From Pantoea sp. Aalb (GTDB lineage: Bacteria; Pseudomonadota; Gammaproteobacteria; Enterobacterales; Enterobacteriaceae), in NCBI RefSeq assembly GCF_009829985.1, contig NZ_SZZU01000003.1:75767-139766 (forward strand): 64,000 bases of DNA, read 5' to 3'. Shown here one piece after another: positions 43,474 through 57,420 of this stretch. The notes beneath the pieces were generated by a model. That model searched no databases. It was not told the DNA's origin and saw only the letters and a list, made by a program, of their open reading frames with translations. The stretch's first letter is position 1. Each line of letters starts with the position of its first letter. The position numbers and the translations under genes were made by a program.

Positions 43474-43502
43474 TTTTCTTCCTGAAAAAATTGAAGTATA
43501 AT
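43474..43502 (+). promoter_or_regulatory. Probable S10 operon promoter
   Basis: -10 TATAAT at 43497-43502 followed by GC, with a poor -35 (TTTTCT at 43474). A start near 43509 would give a leader of about 170 bases, matching the length known for the E. coli S10 leader. Confidence 0.5.
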
Positions 43503-43508
43503 GCATTA

Positions 43509-43990
<482 letters not shown>

Positions 43991-44022
43991 TCTGCTCGTC
44001 GAGCTATTGAGAGGTTGAAACA

Positions 44023-44661
44023 ATGATTGGTGTAGTCGGTAAAAAAATAGGAATGACTCGTATCTTCACAGAAGATGGTATTTCTATTCCAGTTACAGTA
44101 ATAGAGGTTGAATCCAACCGAATTACTCAAATAAAAAAAGTAGATAAAGATGGTTATGCGGCTATTCAAGTGACTACAGGTAATAAAAAGGTAAGTCATA
44201 TAAGTAAACCAGAAGCAGGACACTATGCGAAAGCTGCTGTTCAAGCTGGTCGTGGTTTATGGGAATTTCGTATTAAAAATACTACTAAGAAGTTTACTGT
44301 AGGTGAAAATATTAGTGTTGAGATCTTTTCTACTTTGAAGAAAGTAGATGTAACTAGTATATCTAAAGGTAAAGGTTTTGCAGGAACGGTTAAACGCTGG
44401 AATTTTCGTACTCAAGATGTGACACATGGAAATTCTTTATCTCATCGTGTTCCTGGTTCTATTGGTCAAAATCAGACACCAGGAAAGGTATTTAAAGGTA
44501 AAAAAATGGCTGGTCATATGGGTAAAGAACGTGTAACTGTACAGAACTTAGAAATAATACGCATTAATACTGATCGTAGTTTGTTATTAGTAAAAGGTGC
44601 CGTACCAGGTGCAAATGGTAGTGATGTAATTGTAAAACCAGCTATAAAAGCTATAAGGTAA
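44023..44661 (+). CDS. rplC: 50S ribosomal protein L3
   Basis: Early-assembly 50S protein near the peptidyl transferase centre. 212 residues (E. coli 209). It starts [19 protein letters not shown]; the central extension [22 protein letters not shown] leads to [23 protein letters not shown], the loop that reaches the active site and carries the glutamine methylated by PrmB. GAGAGG is upstream. Second gene of the S10 operon; rplD follows after five bases. Confidence 0.98.
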   Translation: MIGVVGKKIGMTRIFTEDGISIPVTVIEVESNRITQIKKVDKDGYAAIQVTTGNKKVSHISKPEAGHYAKAAVQAGRGLWEFRIKNTTKKFTVGENISVEIFSTLKKVDVTSISKGKGFAGTVKRWNFRTQDVTHGNSLSHRVPGSIGQNQTPGKVFKGKKMAGHMGKERVTVQNLEIIRINTDRSLLLVKGAVPGANGSDVIVKPAIKAIR

Positions 44662-44666
44662 TAGCA

Positions 44667-45272
44667 ATGGAACTAGTACTAAAAGACGCGCAAAGCACGT
44701 TAAATGTTTCCGAAAATGTTTTTGGTTGTGTTTTTAATGAAGCTTTAGTTCACCAAGTTGTTATTGCTTATGCTGCAGGTATGCGACAAGGTACTCGCGC
44801 GCAAAAAAATCGTGCTGAAGTTACTGGTTCTGGTCGTAAGCCATGGCGTCAAAAAGGTACTGGACGAGCACGTTCAGGCTCTATTAAGAGCCCTATTTGG
44901 CGTTCAGGTAGTGTTACATTTGCTGCACGACCGCAAGACCACAGACAAAAAGTGAATAAGAAAATGTATCGTGGTGCGTTGAAAAGTATTTTATCTGAAT
45001 TAGTACGGCAACAACGTTTAATTGTTGTACATTCATTATGTATAGAAGCACCTAAAACAAAGTTATTAGTAGAAAAATTAAAAAGTATGGAATTAGACAA
45101 AGTAATGATTATTACTAATAAAATAGATAAAAATTTATTTTTGGCTACACGTAATCTTTATAAAGTTGCTTTGTGTGATGTATCTAGAATTGATCCAATT
45201 AGCTTGATTAAATTTGATAAAGTTATTATGACGACTGATGCCGTCAAGCAAATTGAGGATATGTTTTTATGA
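44667..45272 (+). CDS. rplD: 50S ribosomal protein L4
   Basis: 50S protein lining the exit tunnel and, in E. coli, the regulator of the S10 operon through its leader. 201 residues, as in E. coli. The tunnel loop [28 protein letters not shown] (written here as two parts, [15 protein letters not shown] and [13 protein letters not shown]) and [21 protein letters not shown] are intact. The stop overlaps the rplW start by four bases (ATGA). Confidence 0.98.
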   Translation: MELVLKDAQSTLNVSENVFGCVFNEALVHQVVIAYAAGMRQGTRAQKNRAEVTGSGRKPWRQKGTGRARSGSIKSPIWRSGSVTFAARPQDHRQKVNKKMYRGALKSILSELVRQQRLIVVHSLCIEAPKTKLLVEKLKSMELDKVMIITNKIDKNLFLATRNLYKVALCDVSRIDPISLIKFDKVIMTTDAVKQIEDMFL

Positions 45273-45571
45273 ATAAGGAAGAACGTTTACTTAAAATACT
45301 ATGTGCACCACATGTATCTGAAAAATCTTCTAGTACAATGGAGAAAAATAATAGTATTGTTTTTAAAGTTTTAAAAAATGCGACTAAAAAAGAGATTTTA
45401 GCTGCTGTAAAAAAATTATTTGAAGTAGAGGTTAAAGAGGTAAATACGCTCATTGTTAAAGGTAAAATAAAACGCCACAAACGGTATTTTACTCGTTCTA
45501 GTGACTGGAAAAAAGCTTATGTTACCCTAAAAAAAGGACAGCATCTGGATTTTATTAATAGTGCTGAATAA
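45269..45571 (+). CDS. rplW: 50S ribosomal protein L23
   Basis: Protein at the tunnel exit, docking site for trigger factor and SRP. 100 residues, as in E. coli. It begins [21 protein letters not shown]; the [21 protein letters not shown] part and the [20 protein letters not shown] extension are clear. The ATG overlaps the end of rplD, so translation is coupled. Confidence 0.97.
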   Translation: MNKEERLLKILCAPHVSEKSSSTMEKNNSIVFKVLKNATKKEILAAVKKLFEVEVKEVNTLIVKGKIKRHKRYFTRSSDWKKAYVTLKKGQHLDFINSAE

Positions 45572-45588
45572 GTTACAGGAGAAAAATG

Positions 45589-46410
45589 ATGGCAATTATT
45601 AAATGTAAACCTACATCTCCCGGTCGTCGTCACTTAATTAAGGTAGTTAATTTTGAATTAAATAAAGGCAAACCTTTTGCTCCTCTATTACAAAAAAAAA
45701 GCAAATCCGGTGGCCGCAATAATCATGGGCATATTACTACTAGACATATTGGCGGAGGACATAAGCAATCTTATCGTCTTATTGATTTTAAACGTACTAA
45801 AGATGATATACCAGCAATCATTGAACGTTTTGAATACGATCCTAATCGTTCTGCAAATATTGCATTAATTTTATATAAAGACGGAGAACGTCGTTATATT
45901 CTTGCTCCTAAAAATTTAAAAGTTGGTGATCAGATTCAATCTGGTAGTAATGCAGCTATTAAAGTAGGCAATACTTTACCAATGCGTAATATTCCAGTAG
46001 GTTCTACTGTACACAATGTAGAAATGAAACCAGGTAAAGGCGGTCAAATTGCAAGATCTGCTGGTTCTTATATACAGATTGTAGCGCGTGAAGGTGCTTA
46101 TGTTACAGTTCGATTACGTTCGGGAGAAATGCGTAAAGTTGAAGCTAATTGCCGTGCAACTTTGGGTGAAGTAGGTAATTCTGAACATATGTTACGTGTT
46201 TTAGGTAAAGCTGGTGCAAGCCGATGGCGTGGTATTCGTCCTACTGTGCGTGGTACTGCTATGAATCCAGTTGATCATCCTCATGGTGGTGGAGAAGGTC
46301 GTAACTTTGGTAAGCATCCAGTAACTCCATGGGGTATTCAAACTAAAGGTAAAAAAACACGTAGTAATAAACGTACTGATAAGTTTATTCTACGTCGCTA
46401 TAGTAAGTAA
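45589..46410 (+). CDS. rplB: 50S ribosomal protein L2
   Basis: Large 50S protein needed for subunit joining and peptidyl transfer. Two adjacent ATG codons (45586 and 45589); the second gives [15 protein letters not shown], the E. coli form of 273 residues, with CAGGAG upstream. The C-terminal [21 protein letters not shown], which holds the catalysis-linked histidine, is intact, as is [17 protein letters not shown] at the end. Confidence 0.98.
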   Translation: MAIIKCKPTSPGRRHLIKVVNFELNKGKPFAPLLQKKSKSGGRNNHGHITTRHIGGGHKQSYRLIDFKRTKDDIPAIIERFEYDPNRSANIALILYKDGERRYILAPKNLKVGDQIQSGSNAAIKVGNTLPMRNIPVGSTVHNVEMKPGKGGQIARSAGSYIQIVAREGAYVTVRLRSGEMRKVEANCRATLGEVGNSEHMLRVLGKAGASRWRGIRPTVRGTAMNPVDHPHGGGEGRNFGKHPVTPWGIQTKGKKTRSNKRTDKFILRRYSK

Positions 46411-46434
46411 ATTAAGTAATAATACAGAGGGTAA

Positions 46435-46716
<282 letters not shown>

Positions 46717-46740
46717 TTTAAAATAAGTATAGAGAAAGAG

Positions 46741-47070
46741 ATGGAAACTATTGCCCGACATTGCCACGCACCTTCTTCTGCTCAAAAGGTGCGTCTTGTT
46801 GCCAATTTGATTCGCGGTAAAAGAGTATCTCAGGCTCTAGATATTCTGACATATACTAATAAAAAAGCGACTATAATAGTTAAAAAAGTATTAGAATCTG
46901 CCATTGCGAATGCTGAACACAATAATGGTATTGATATAGACGAACTAAAAATTACGAGAATTTTTATTGATGAAGGTCCGACCGTAAAACGCGTTATGCC
47001 ACGTGCAAAAGGGCGTGCTGATAGTATCTTAAAACGTACTAGCCATATTACTGTGGTTGTATCTAATTAA
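46741..47070 (+). CDS. rplV: 50S ribosomal protein L22
   Basis: Exit-tunnel protein whose hairpin is a site of macrolide-resistance and SecM-arrest changes. 109 residues (E. coli 110). [21 protein letters not shown] and [21 protein letters not shown] are conserved; the tunnel hairpin [21 protein letters not shown] is intact. The final Arg of E. coli is absent. Part of the S10 operon. Confidence 0.97.
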   Translation: METIARHCHAPSSAQKVRLVANLIRGKRVSQALDILTYTNKKATIIVKKVLESAIANAEHNNGIDIDELKITRIFIDEGPTVKRVMPRAKGRADSILKRTSHITVVVSN

Positions 47071-47084
47071 TAAGATACTTATAG

Positions 47085-47792
<708 letters not shown>

Positions 47793-47799
47793 AAAGTAA

Positions 47800-48228
<429 letters not shown>

Positions 48229-48426
48229 ATGAAAGTATCTGAGCTGCGTAAAAAAAATATTGAAGAATTAAAAATAGAATTAATTAACTTGTTGCGTGAA
48301 CAATTTAATTTACGTATGCAGGTAGTATCTGGTAAAGCACAAACGAGTCACTTGTTAAATAAAGTTCGTCATAACATCGCACGTATTAAAACTTTATTAA
48401 CAGAAAAAAGCAGAAGGCGTAAATAA
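48229..48426 (+). CDS. rpmC: 50S ribosomal protein L29
   Basis: Small helical protein beside the tunnel exit. 65 residues (E. coli 63). It starts [31 protein letters not shown] (parts [14 protein letters not shown] and [11 protein letters not shown]) and ends with a basic tail. The start follows the rplP stop immediately, and the rpsQ ATG follows its own stop immediately, so the three are tightly coupled. Confidence 0.96.
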   Translation: MKVSELRKKNIEELKIELINLLREQFNLRMQVVSGKAQTSHLLNKVRHNIARIKTLLTEKSRRRK

Positions 48427-48681
48427 ATGGTAGATAAAATTCGAACTCTGCAAGGCCGTGTTATTAGTAATAAGATGCAAAAATCTAGTGTCGTCGCTAT
48501 CGAGCGATTTGTGAAACACCCAGTTTATGGTAAGTTTATTAAGCGTACGACTAAACTATATATTCATGACGAAAAGAATGAATGTTGTATTGGTGATTTA
48601 GTAGAAATACGTGAAACTCGTCCGATATCTAAAACTAAATCTTGGACTTTAGTTCGCATTGTAGAGAAAACAATCTTGTAA
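48427..48681 (+). CDS. rpsQ: 30S ribosomal protein S17
   Basis: Primary 16S-binding protein of the 30S body. 84 residues, as in E. coli. [38 protein letters not shown] and the [18 protein letters not shown] end are conserved. Last gene of the S10 operon; a 156-base spacer with the spc promoter follows. Confidence 0.98.
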   Translation: MVDKIRTLQGRVISNKMQKSSVVAIERFVKHPVYGKFIKRTTKLYIHDEKNECCIGDLVEIRETRPISKTKSWTLVRIVEKTIL

Positions 48682-48732
48682 TATACTATAGATCATATGC
48701 TGTATAAAACAAGTTAAAAAAACTTTCATTTT

Positions 48733-48762
48733 TTACTTATTTATATTGAATAGTGTTATAAT
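48733..48762 (+). promoter_or_regulatory. spc operon promoter
   Basis: -10 TATAAT at 48757-48762 within TTGAATAGTGTTATAATATTCCGC (positions 48744-48767), which resembles the E. coli spc promoter around its -10. The -35 is poor (TTACTT near 48733). It is about 76 bases before rplN. Confidence 0.65.
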
Positions 48763-48825
48763 ATTCCGCTTTTAAGGATAAATTTAATAATTTAGAGTTA
48801 TATGTTATAAATCAATACTCATTAG

Positions 48826-49209
<384 letters not shown>

Positions 49210-49219
49210 GGAGTGAACA

Positions 49220-50088
<869 letters not shown>

Positions 50089-50102
50089 GGTAGGGTTACT
50101 TA

Positions 50103-50408
50103 ATGGCTAAGCAATCTATGAAAGCACGCGAAGTTAAGCGTGTAAAATTAGCAGATAAGTTCTGTACAAAACGCGATGAACTGAAGTCAATTATTTCTAA
50201 TGTGAATGCATCCGATAAAGATCGTTGGGATGCTATTCTCAAGCTACAGAGTCTACCACGTGATTCCAGTCCTTCACGTCAGCGTAATCGTTGTCGACAG
50301 ACAGGTCGTCCTCATGGTTTTCTGAGGAAGTTTGGGTTGAGTCGTATGAAGGTCCGTGAAGCTGCAATGCGTGGTGAGATTCCGGGTCTTAAAAAGGCTA
50401 GTTGGTAA
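50103..50408 (+). CDS. rpsN: 30S ribosomal protein S14
   Basis: 30S head protein. 101 residues, the long zinc-free form found in enterobacteria; the CxxC pairs of the zinc form are absent. [20 protein letters not shown] at the start, then [22 protein letters not shown] and [22 protein letters not shown] are conserved. The gene keeps more G/C than average for the window. spc operon. Confidence 0.98.
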   Translation: MAKQSMKAREVKRVKLADKFCTKRDELKSIISNVNASDKDRWDAILKLQSLPRDSSPSRQRNRCRQTGRPHGFLRKFGLSRMKVREAAMRGEIPGLKKASW

Positions 50409-50440
50409 TTATCACCATGTGAGTTACGGGAGTAACACAG

Positions 50441-50833
50441 ATGAGTATGCAAGATCCGATCGCGGATATGTTAACACGTATCCGTAACGGTCAGGCCGCA
50501 AATAAAGTTGTGGTCTCTATGCCTTCTTCGAAATTAAAAGTGGCAATTGCCAATGTATTAAAGGAAGAAGGCTACATTCAAAATTTTAAAATTGCAGGTG
50601 AAATTAAACCTGCATTAGAACTGACTCTTAAATATTTTCAAGGTAAAGCTGTTGTAGAAAGTATTCAGCGTGTTAGTCGTCCAGGTTTACGCATTTATAA
50701 GAAGAAAGATAAATTACCTAAAGTTATGGCTGGTTTAGGTATCGCAGTAGTTTCTACTTCTAAAGGTGTTATGACTGATCGCGCAGCGCGACGAGCTGGT
50801 CTTGGTGGAGAAATTATCTGTTACGTAGCTTAA
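50441..50833 (+). CDS. rpsH: 30S ribosomal protein S8
   Basis: Primary 16S-binding protein of the central domain and translational repressor of the spc operon in E. coli. 130 residues, as in E. coli. [22 protein letters not shown] at the start; the RNA-binding C-terminal part has [39 protein letters not shown] and ends ICYVA. GGGAGTAAC precedes the ATG. Its mRNA target appears kept at rplE. Confidence 0.98.
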   Translation: MSMQDPIADMLTRIRNGQAANKVVVSMPSSKLKVAIANVLKEEGYIQNFKIAGEIKPALELTLKYFQGKAVVESIQRVSRPGLRIYKKKDKLPKVMAGLGIAVVSTSKGVMTDRAARRAGLGGEIICYVA

Positions 50834-50845
50834 TCGGAGGATAAA

Positions 50846-51379
50846 ATGTCTCGTGTTGCAAAAGCACCTGTCGTTATTCCTACCGGTGTAGAGATAAAAA
50901 TTATAGGTCAAGAAATTTTAGTAAAAGGAAAAAACGGAGTACTCAATCGTATTATTAATCATGCTGTAAACGTTCAGCATATAGATAATATATTAACTTT
51001 TAAGCCACATAATGGTTTTGTAAATGGTTGGGCTCAAGCAGGTACTGCTCGTGCTCTTTTAAATAATATGATTATAGGTGTTACCGACGGATTTACTAAA
51101 AAATTACAGTTAGTTGGTGTGGGTTATCGTGCAAGTATTATAGGTAATTCTATTAGTTTATCTATTGGATTTTCTCATGTTATTAATCATATATTACCAA
51201 TTGGTATTATTGCTGAGTGTCCAACTCAGACAGAAATTATATTAAAAGGCGCTGATAAACAGCTTGTCGGTCAAGTAGCAGCTGATCTACGAGCTTATCG
51301 TCGTCCTGAACCTTATAAAGGAAAAGGTATTCGTTACGCAGATGAAATCGTGCGTCTTAAAGAAGCTAAAAAAAAGTAA
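50846..51379 (+). CDS. rplF: 50S ribosomal protein L6
   Basis: Two-domain 50S protein near the GTPase-associated region. 177 residues, as in E. coli. [16 protein letters not shown] at the start and the C-terminal signature [24 protein letters not shown] (part [14 protein letters not shown]) are conserved; the middle is more divergent than in other ribosomal proteins of the operon. GGAGGATAAA is upstream. Confidence 0.97.
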   Translation: MSRVAKAPVVIPTGVEIKIIGQEILVKGKNGVLNRIINHAVNVQHIDNILTFKPHNGFVNGWAQAGTARALLNNMIIGVTDGFTKKLQLVGVGYRASIIGNSISLSIGFSHVINHILPIGIIAECPTQTEIILKGADKQLVGQVAADLRAYRRPEPYKGKGIRYADEIVRLKEAKKK

Positions 51380-51392
51380 GGTAACGATATAT

Positions 51393-51746
51393 ATGTATAA
51401 AAAGTCTGCTCGTATTAGACGTGCGAGTCGTACACGTTGTAAGCTTAAAGAGCTCAATGTTACTCGTCTAGTAGTACATCGTACCCCGCGTCATATTTAC
51501 GCACAGGTAATTGCTCCTAATAGTTTTAATGTTTTGGTTGCTGCTTCTACGGTAGAGCGATCTATTGCTACACAACTAAAATATACTGGTAATAAAATTG
51601 CTGCTATAGCTGTCGGTAAAACTTTAGCTCAACGCGCTATCGAAAAAGGAATTAAAGATGTTTCTTTTGACCGTTCCGGGTTTCAATATCATGGTCGCGT
51701 TAAAGCACTAGCAGATGCTGCTCGTAAAGCAGGTCTTCAGTTTTAA
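51393..51746 (+). CDS. rplR: 50S ribosomal protein L18
   Basis: 5S rRNA-binding protein. The ATG at 51393 gives [20 protein letters not shown], matching the E. coli [10 protein letters not shown] start, 117 residues; longer frames starting inside rplF are rejected. [19 protein letters not shown] and [21 protein letters not shown] are conserved. AAGG at 51378-51381 overlaps the rplF stop and is the likely binding site. Confidence 0.97.
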   Translation: MYKKSARIRRASRTRCKLKELNVTRLVVHRTPRHIYAQVIAPNSFNVLVAASTVERSIATQLKYTGNKIAAIAVGKTLAQRAIEKGIKDVSFDRSGFQYHGRVKALADAARKAGLQF

Positions 51747-52262
<516 letters not shown>

Positions 52263-52270
52263 TAAAAAAG

Positions 52271-52462
52271 ATGACTACTAATACAATTAAAATTACTCAA
52301 GTACGTAGTTCAATTGGTCGTTTACCTAATCATAAAGCCACTTTGGTTGGTTTGGGTTTATATCGTATTGGACATACCGTTGAGCGAGAAGATACTCCAA
52401 TGATACGTGGCATGATAAATACCATTTCATATATGTTAAAAGTAGAAAGTAAAACAGGATAG
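52271..52462 (+). CDS. rpmD: 50S ribosomal protein L30
   Basis: Small 50S protein. 63 residues (E. coli 59). [21 protein letters not shown] and [23 protein letters not shown] are conserved; the C-terminus is about four residues longer (VESKTG against VEE). The binding site before the ATG is weak (TAATAAAAAAG), so coupling to rpsE is likely. L30 is often lost in the smallest genomes; it is kept here. Confidence 0.96.
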   Translation: MTTNTIKITQVRSSIGRLPNHKATLVGLGLYRIGHTVEREDTPMIRGMINTISYMLKVESKTG

Positions 52463-52475
52463 GAGTAAGTGTAAT

Positions 52476-52934
52476 ATGCGTTTAAACACTTTAGCTCCAG
52501 CTGCTGGAGCTAAACATGCTTCTAAGCGATTAGCTCGTGGTATAGGTTCTGGTCTTGGTAAAACTGGTGGACGTGGTCATAAGGGTCAAAAATCTCGTTC
52601 TGGAAGTGGTATATATCGTGGTTTTGAAGGTGGTCAGATGCCTTTATATCGTCGTTTGCCAAAATTTGGGTTTACCTCGCGTAAATCATTATTTACTACA
52701 GAAATACGTTTATCTGATTTGATGAAAATCAAAGATAATAGTAAAGTTAAAGATAATAGTATAGTTGATATTAAAGCATTAAAACTAACTAATATTATCA
52801 ATAACCACATTAAATTTGTAAAAGTTATTTTATCCGGTAAAATATCTATACCAATAACTATTCACGGGTTACGAGTAACCAAAGGGGCACGTTCTGCAAT
52901 TGAAGCCGTTGGTGGTAATATTAAGGAATATTAG
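52476..52934 (+). CDS. rplO: 50S ribosomal protein L15, with in-frame duplication
   Basis: Late-assembly 50S protein. 152 residues, eight more than E. coli (144). [21 protein letters not shown], the glycine-rich [18 protein letters not shown] and [19 protein letters not shown] are conserved, as is [21 protein letters not shown] at the end. The extra length comes mainly from a tandem 18-bp duplication at 52731-52766 encoding [12 protein letters not shown] in the loop after SDLMKI, where E. coli has a short turn. Confidence 0.97.
   Translation: MRLNTLAPAAGAKHASKRLARGIGSGLGKTGGRGHKGQKSRSGSGIYRGFEGGQMPLYRRLPKFGFTSRKSLFTTEIRLSDLMKIKDNSKVKDNSIVDIKALKLTNIINNHIKFVKVILSGKISIPITIHGLRVTKGARSAIEAVGGNIKEY
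52731..52766 (+). repeat. 18-bp in-frame tandem duplication in rplO
   Basis: Copies at 52731-52748 and 52749-52766 differ at one base (AAAGTT against TAGTT end). The repeat adds six residues without breaking the frame. Confidence 0.9.
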
Positions 52935-52937
52935 TAG

Positions 52938-54269
52938 ATGGCAAAACAACCAGGTTTAGATTTTCAAAGCGCCAAAGGTGGCTCTTATGAACTAAAGCGT
53001 AGGTTATTATTTGTAATTTGTACTCTTATTGCATTCCGTATTGGTTCTTTTATTCCTATTCCCGGTATAAATGCCATTATTTTAGCTAAACTACTTGATC
53101 AACAACGTGGTACTATTATTGAAATGTTTAATATGTTCTCCGGTGGTGCTCTTAGTCGTGCGTCAATTTTTGCATTAGGAATTATGCCATATATTTCTGC
53201 CTCTATTATTATACAACTACTAACCGTAGTGCATCCAACATTAGTGGAAATTAAAAAAGAGGGAGAATCTGGTAGTCGTAAAATTAATCAATATACTCGT
53301 TATTGTACTTTAGGTTTAGCTATATTCCAATCTATAGGTATTGCTACTGCTTTACCAAATATGCCTGGAATGCAGAGTTTAGTTATAAATCCAGGTTTTA
53401 CTTTTTATTTTACTGCTGTTATAAGTTTAGTTACAGGAACTATATTACTTATGTGGTTAGGAGAACAAATTACTGAAAGAGGCATAGGTAATGGTGTATC
53501 TATTATTATATTTACAGGTATTGTTGCAGGTCTTCCTCCAGCTATTGGTCATACTATAGAACAAGCTCGTCAAGGTGACTTACACTTTATTTTATTATTA
53601 TTAATATTATTTTTTATATTTGCAGTAACTTTTTTTGTTATCTTTGTAGAGCGTGGTCAACGCCGTATTGTAGTGAATTATGCTAAACGTCAACAGGGTC
53701 GTCGTATATATTCTGCACAAAGTACACATTTACCATTAAAAGTGAATATGGCTGGTGTAATTCCAGCAATTTTTGCTTCTAGTGTTATTTTATTTCCAGC
53801 AACAATAGCATCTTGGTTTGGAGGTAGTACAGGTTGGAATTGGTTAACAACAATTTCCATGTATTTACAACCAGGGCAACCTCTTTATGTATTACTTTAT
53901 GCTACTGCAATTGTATTTTTTTGTTTTTTTTATACAGCATTAGTCTTTAATCCAAGAGAAACAGCAGATAATCTTAAGAAATCTGGTGCATTTGTTCCAG
54001 GAGTTCGCCCAGGAGAGCAAACAGCTAAATATATTGATAAAGTAATGACTCGTTTAACTTTAATAGGTGCAGCCTATATTACTTTTATTTGTCTTATTCC
54101 AGAATTTATGCGTAATTCTATGAAAGTTCCTTTTTATTTTGGCGGTACTTCGTTGTTAATCGTTGTAGTAGTTATTATGGACTTTATGTCTCAAGCTCAA
54201 ACTTTAATGATGTGCAGTCAATATGAATCTGCGTTAAAAAAAGCTAATCTAAAAGGTTATAACGGTTAA
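52938..54269 (+). CDS. secY: Protein translocase subunit SecY
   Basis: Channel subunit of the SecYEG inner-membrane translocon. 443 residues, as in E. coli, with ten membrane segments. The plug and first helix region has [35 protein letters not shown] and the cytosolic loop [37 protein letters not shown] (part [18 protein letters not shown]) are typical; [22 protein letters not shown] precedes the last helices. Three bases after rplO, coupled. Confidence 0.98.
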   Translation: MAKQPGLDFQSAKGGSYELKRRLLFVICTLIAFRIGSFIPIPGINAIILAKLLDQQRGTIIEMFNMFSGGALSRASIFALGIMPYISASIIIQLLTVVHPTLVEIKKEGESGSRKINQYTRYCTLGLAIFQSIGIATALPNMPGMQSLVINPGFTFYFTAVISLVTGTILLMWLGEQITERGIGNGVSIIIFTGIVAGLPPAIGHTIEQARQGDLHFILLLLILFFIFAVTFFVIFVERGQRRIVVNYAKRQQGRRIYSAQSTHLPLKVNMAGVIPAIFASSVILFPATIASWFGGSTGWNWLTTISMYLQPGQPLYVLLYATAIVFFCFFYTALVFNPRETADNLKKSGAFVPGVRPGEQTAKYIDKVMTRLTLIGAAYITFICLIPEFMRNSMKVPFYFGGTSLLIVVVVIMDFMSQAQTLMMCSQYESALKKANLKGYNG

Positions 54270-54297
54270 TATCAGATTTAAAAATACGGAGACTAAA

Positions 54298-54414
54298 ATG
54301 AAAGTAAGAGCTTCTGTTAAAATTTTATGTCGAAATTGCAAAATTATACGTCGTAATAATATTGTGCGTGTAATTTGTAAAATTGAACCTAAACATAAAC
54401 AGCGTCAAGGATAA
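54298..54414 (+). CDS. rpmJ: 50S ribosomal protein L36
   Basis: 38-residue zinc-binding protein of the 50S subunit. It reads [19 protein letters not shown] and ends [11 protein letters not shown], close to E. coli RpmJ. The zinc ligands (Cys11, Cys14, Cys27, His33) are all present, so this is the zinc form. ACGGAGAC precedes the ATG. It lies between secY and rpsM, the standard end of the spc operon. Confidence 0.97.
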   Translation: MKVRASVKILCRNCKIIRRNNIVRVICKIEPKHKQRQG

Positions 54415-54469
54415 AATTTTATATTTTTATGAAATTATTTTTATTGGCTAGATAATTTTTTATATATTA

Positions 54470-54590
54470 TGTTAATGCGTTCCCATTGAAATATTCTTAG
54501 AAATTATTTTTCAGTATACGTATTTATTTTATAGGATTAGGATATAGGAGAGTGCATAATGGCCCGTATAGCAGGCATTAACATTTCTGA
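54470..54590 (+). promoter_or_regulatory. Alpha operon leader / S4-type ribosome-binding region
   Basis: The 144-base gap before rpsM keeps pieces like the E. coli alpha-operon leader: GCGTTCCCATTGAAATATTC, TTTTCAGTATACG and TAGGAGAGTGCATAATGGCCCG (positions 54540-54565 region). In E. coli S4 binds a pseudoknot here and traps the 30S subunit. The sequence has drifted to A/T but the order of elements is kept. rpsD (S4) is two genes downstream. Confidence 0.55.
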
Positions 54591-54915
54591 TCAAAAACAT
54601 GCCGTTATCGCATTAACCTCAATATTCGGTATCGGTAAAACCCGTTCTAAAGCTATTTGCACTAAAGTAGGAATTGCGCAAAATGTTAAGGTGAGTGAAC
54701 TATCAGAAATGCAACTCGATCATCTACGTGAATCTATTAACCAATTCGTTGTTGAAGGTGATTTGCGTCGTGAAATAACTTTAAATATCAAACGTTTAAT
54801 GGATCTTGGTTGTTACCGTGGCTTACGTCATCGGCGTAGTTTACCAGTTCGAGGTCAACGTACTAAGACAAATGCACGTAGCCGTAAAGGACCTCGAAAA
54901 CCACTTAAAAAATAG
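54559..54915 (+). CDS. rpsM: 30S ribosomal protein S13
   Basis: 30S head protein contacting tRNA in the P site and bridging to the 50S subunit. 118 residues, as in E. coli. [34 protein letters not shown] and the basic end [26 protein letters not shown] (part [18 protein letters not shown]) are conserved. First gene of the alpha operon, preceded by AGGAGAGTGC. Start of the S4-controlled set rpsM-rpsK-rpsD-rpoA-rplQ. Confidence 0.98.
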   Translation: MARIAGINISDQKHAVIALTSIFGIGKTRSKAICTKVGIAQNVKVSELSEMQLDHLRESINQFVVEGDLRREITLNIKRLMDLGCYRGLRHRRSLPVRGQRTKTNARSRKGPRKPLKK

Positions 54916-54931
54916 TTAGGATACTTAAATA

Positions 54932-55321
54932 ATGGTAAAAGCACCTATTCGTACACGTAAGCGCGTAAAAAAACAAATATTAGATGGCATAGCTCACGTT
55001 TATTCTTCTTTTAATAATACTATTGTTACCATTACTGATCGGCAAGGTAATGCTTTAGGTTGGGCAACAGCTGGAGGTTCTGGTTTTCGTGGTTCACGTA
55101 AAGCTACACCATTTGCTGCTCAAGTAGCTGCAGAGCGATGTGCAGAATCTGTAAAAGATTACGGTATTAAAAATTTAGAGGTTATGGTTAAGGGTCCTGG
55201 TCCGGGGCGTGAATCTACTATTCGTGCTTTAAATGCTGCTGGTTTTCGCATTACTAACATTACCGATGTGACTCCGATTCCTCACAACGGTTGTCGTCCT
55301 CCGAAAAGACGTCGTGTATAA
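54932..55321 (+). CDS. rpsK: 30S ribosomal protein S11
   Basis: 30S platform protein near the E site. 129 residues, as in E. coli. [27 protein letters not shown] (part [20 protein letters not shown]), [18 protein letters not shown] and the end [18 protein letters not shown] are conserved. TTAGGATAC precedes the ATG. alpha operon. Confidence 0.98.
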   Translation: MVKAPIRTRKRVKKQILDGIAHVYSSFNNTIVTITDRQGNALGWATAGGSGFRGSRKATPFAAQVAAERCAESVKDYGIKNLEVMVKGPGPGRESTIRALNAAGFRITNITDVTPIPHNGCRPPKRRRV

Positions 55322-55353
55322 CGTTCGTTTTTAATAGGAATAGGAGAAAAGAA

Positions 55354-55974
55354 ATGGCAAGATATTTGGGGCCTAAACTTAAGCTAAGCCGTCGTGAGGG
55401 TACTGATTTATTTTTAAAGTCTGGTGTTCGTGCAATTGATTCTAAATGTAAAATTGATCAAGCACCTGGACAGTATTTTTCTCGTAAACCACGGTTATCT
55501 GATTATGGTGGTCAATTACGTGAAAAGCAAAAAGTTCGTCGTATTTATGGTGTACTAGAACGCCAATTTCGTAATTATTATAAAGAAGCTGCGCGTTTAA
55601 AAGGTAATACCGGTAAAAATCTATTAGTTCTACTAGAAAGTCGTTTGGATAATGTAGTATACCGTATGGGTTTTGGTGCTACTCGTGCGGAAGCACGTCA
55701 GTTAGTAAGTCATAAATCTATTTTGGTTAACAATTGTGTTGTTAACATTGCTTCTTATCAAGTATTTCCAAATAATATTATAAGCATCTGTGAAAAAGCT
55801 AAGAAGCAAGCTCGTGTTAAAGCTGCTTTGGAACTAGCTGAACAGAGAGAAAAGCCAACTTGGCTAGACGTTGATGTATCTAAGATGGAAGGTATGTTTC
55901 ATAGAGCTCCTGAACGTTCCGACCTTTCTGCGGACATTAATGAACACCTGATCGTCGAGTTGTACTCTAAGTAA
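55354..55974 (+). CDS. rpsD: 30S ribosomal protein S4
   Basis: Primary 16S-binding protein and, in E. coli, repressor of the alpha operon. The ATG at 55354 gives [20 protein letters not shown] with TAGGAG upstream; 206 residues, as in E. coli. Longer frames running back into rpsK are rejected. [21 protein letters not shown] is the S4 RNA-binding domain. The last ~120 bases are visibly richer in G/C (24 of 60 in row 55921-55980). Confidence 0.98.
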   Translation: MARYLGPKLKLSRREGTDLFLKSGVRAIDSKCKIDQAPGQYFSRKPRLSDYGGQLREKQKVRRIYGVLERQFRNYYKEAARLKGNTGKNLLVLLESRLDNVVYRMGFGATRAEARQLVSHKSILVNNCVVNIASYQVFPNNIISICEKAKKQARVKAALELAEQREKPTWLDVDVSKMEGMFHRAPERSDLSADINEHLIVELYSK

Positions 55975-56000
55975 AGATTTAGCATTAAAGAGAGGACACA

Positions 56001-56990
56001 ATGCAGGGGTCTGTAACAGAGTTTCTAAAACCTCGCCTGGTAGATATCGAACAAGTAACTTCGACGCATGCCAAGGTAACCCTTGAACCATTAGAGCGTG
56101 GCTTTGGTCATACTCTTGGTAATGCACTGCGCCGTATTCTCCTTTCTTCGATGCCAGGTTGTGCAGTTACTGAAGTTGAAATTGATGGTGTATTACATGA
56201 ATACTCTACTAAAGAAGGTATACAAGAAGATATTTTAGAAATTCTTCTTAACTTAAAAGGGTTAGCAATTAAAATTCAAGGTAAAGATGAAGCTATGCTT
56301 ACTCTGAGTAAATCTGGTATTGGCACAGTAACTGCAGCTGATATTACTCATGGTAATGATGTTGAAATTGTTAAGTTAGAACATGTTATATGTCATCTGA
56401 CCGATGCGAATGCATCTATTAGTATGCGTATTAAAGTACAACGTGGTCGTGGGTATGTACCTGCTTCTGCTAGAATTAATTTGCAAGAAGATGAACGTCC
56501 AATTGGCCGTCTGTTACTTGACGCTTGTCATAGTCCAGTGGATCGTATTGCTTATAATGTTGAAGCTGCACGTGTAGAGCAGCGTACTGATCTTGACAAA
56601 TTAATTATCGAAGTGGAAACAAATGGTACAATTGATCCAGAAGAAGCCATACGTCGTGCAGCTACTATTTTAGCCGAACAATTGGAAGCTTTTATTGATT
56701 TGCGTGATATATGTCAACCAGAAGTAAAAGAAGAAAAACCAGAGTTTGATCCAATTCTTTTACGTCCTGTTGATGATTTAGAATTAACTGTCCGTTCTGC
56801 TAATTGTCTTAAAGCAGAAGCTATCCATTATATTGGTGATCTGGTACAACGTACTGAAGTTGAGCTTCTTAAAACACCTAATTTAGGTAAAAAATCTCTT
56901 ACTGAAATTAAAGATGTTCTTGCTTCACGTAGTTTATCTCTTGGTATGCGTCTAGAAAACTGGCCACCTGCAAGTATTATCGATGAATAA
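56001..56990 (+). CDS. rpoA: DNA-directed RNA polymerase alpha subunit
   Basis: RNA polymerase assembly and activator-contact subunit. 329 residues, as in E. coli. The N-terminal domain has [26 protein letters not shown]; the linker is at about 236-248; the C-terminal domain has [20 protein letters not shown] and [17 protein letters not shown], the surface that binds UP elements and CRP. Rows 56041-56100 and 56101-56160 contain 27 and 29 G/C of 60, against 14 in 56221-56280: a sharp composition step inside the gene. Confidence 0.98.
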   Translation: MQGSVTEFLKPRLVDIEQVTSTHAKVTLEPLERGFGHTLGNALRRILLSSMPGCAVTEVEIDGVLHEYSTKEGIQEDILEILLNLKGLAIKIQGKDEAMLTLSKSGIGTVTAADITHGNDVEIVKLEHVICHLTDANASISMRIKVQRGRGYVPASARINLQEDERPIGRLLLDACHSPVDRIAYNVEAARVEQRTDLDKLIIEVETNGTIDPEEAIRRAATILAEQLEAFIDLRDICQPEVKEEKPEFDPILLRPVDDLELTVRSANCLKAEAIHYIGDLVQRTEVELLKTPNLGKKSLTEIKDVLASRSLSLGMRLENWPPASIIDE

Positions 56991-57039
56991 ATGGATATAA
57001 AGCTAATTTTTACAATATATTTAAAAGGATAGGGCCATC

Positions 57040-57420
57040 ATGCGCCATCGTAAAAGTGGTCGTAAACTAAACCGTAACAGTAGTCATCGTCAGGCTATGT
57101 TTCGCAATATGGCTGGTTCTTTAATTCGTTATGAACTTATTAAAACTACTTTGCCAAAAGCTAAAGAATTACGCCGTGTAGTAGAACCAATGATTAACCT
57201 TGCTAAGGTCGATAGCGTAGCTCATCGTAGGTTAATATTTTCTCGTATTCGTAATAATGAATTAGTAGCAAAATTATTTAATGAGTTATCTCCTCGTTTA
57301 TCTCAACGTGCTGGTGGGTATACTCGTATTCTAAAATGTGGTTTTCGTACTGGTGATAAAGCTCCAATGGCATATATTGAGTTTATTGATCGTCTAAAAT
57401 ATCAGGTAAAAAACCAATAG
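57040..57420 (+). CDS. rplQ: 50S ribosomal protein L17
   Basis: 50S protein near the tunnel exit. 126 residues (E. coli 127). [24 protein letters not shown] (part [20 protein letters not shown]), [19 protein letters not shown] and [23 protein letters not shown] are conserved. AAAGGATAGG precedes the ATG. Last gene of the alpha operon; no strong terminator is seen after it. Confidence 0.98.
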   Translation: MRHRKSGRKLNRNSSHRQAMFRNMAGSLIRYELIKTTLPKAKELRRVVEPMINLAKVDSVAHRRLIFSRIRNNELVAKLFNELSPRLSQRAGGYTRILKCGFRTGDKAPMAYIEFIDRLKYQVKNQ

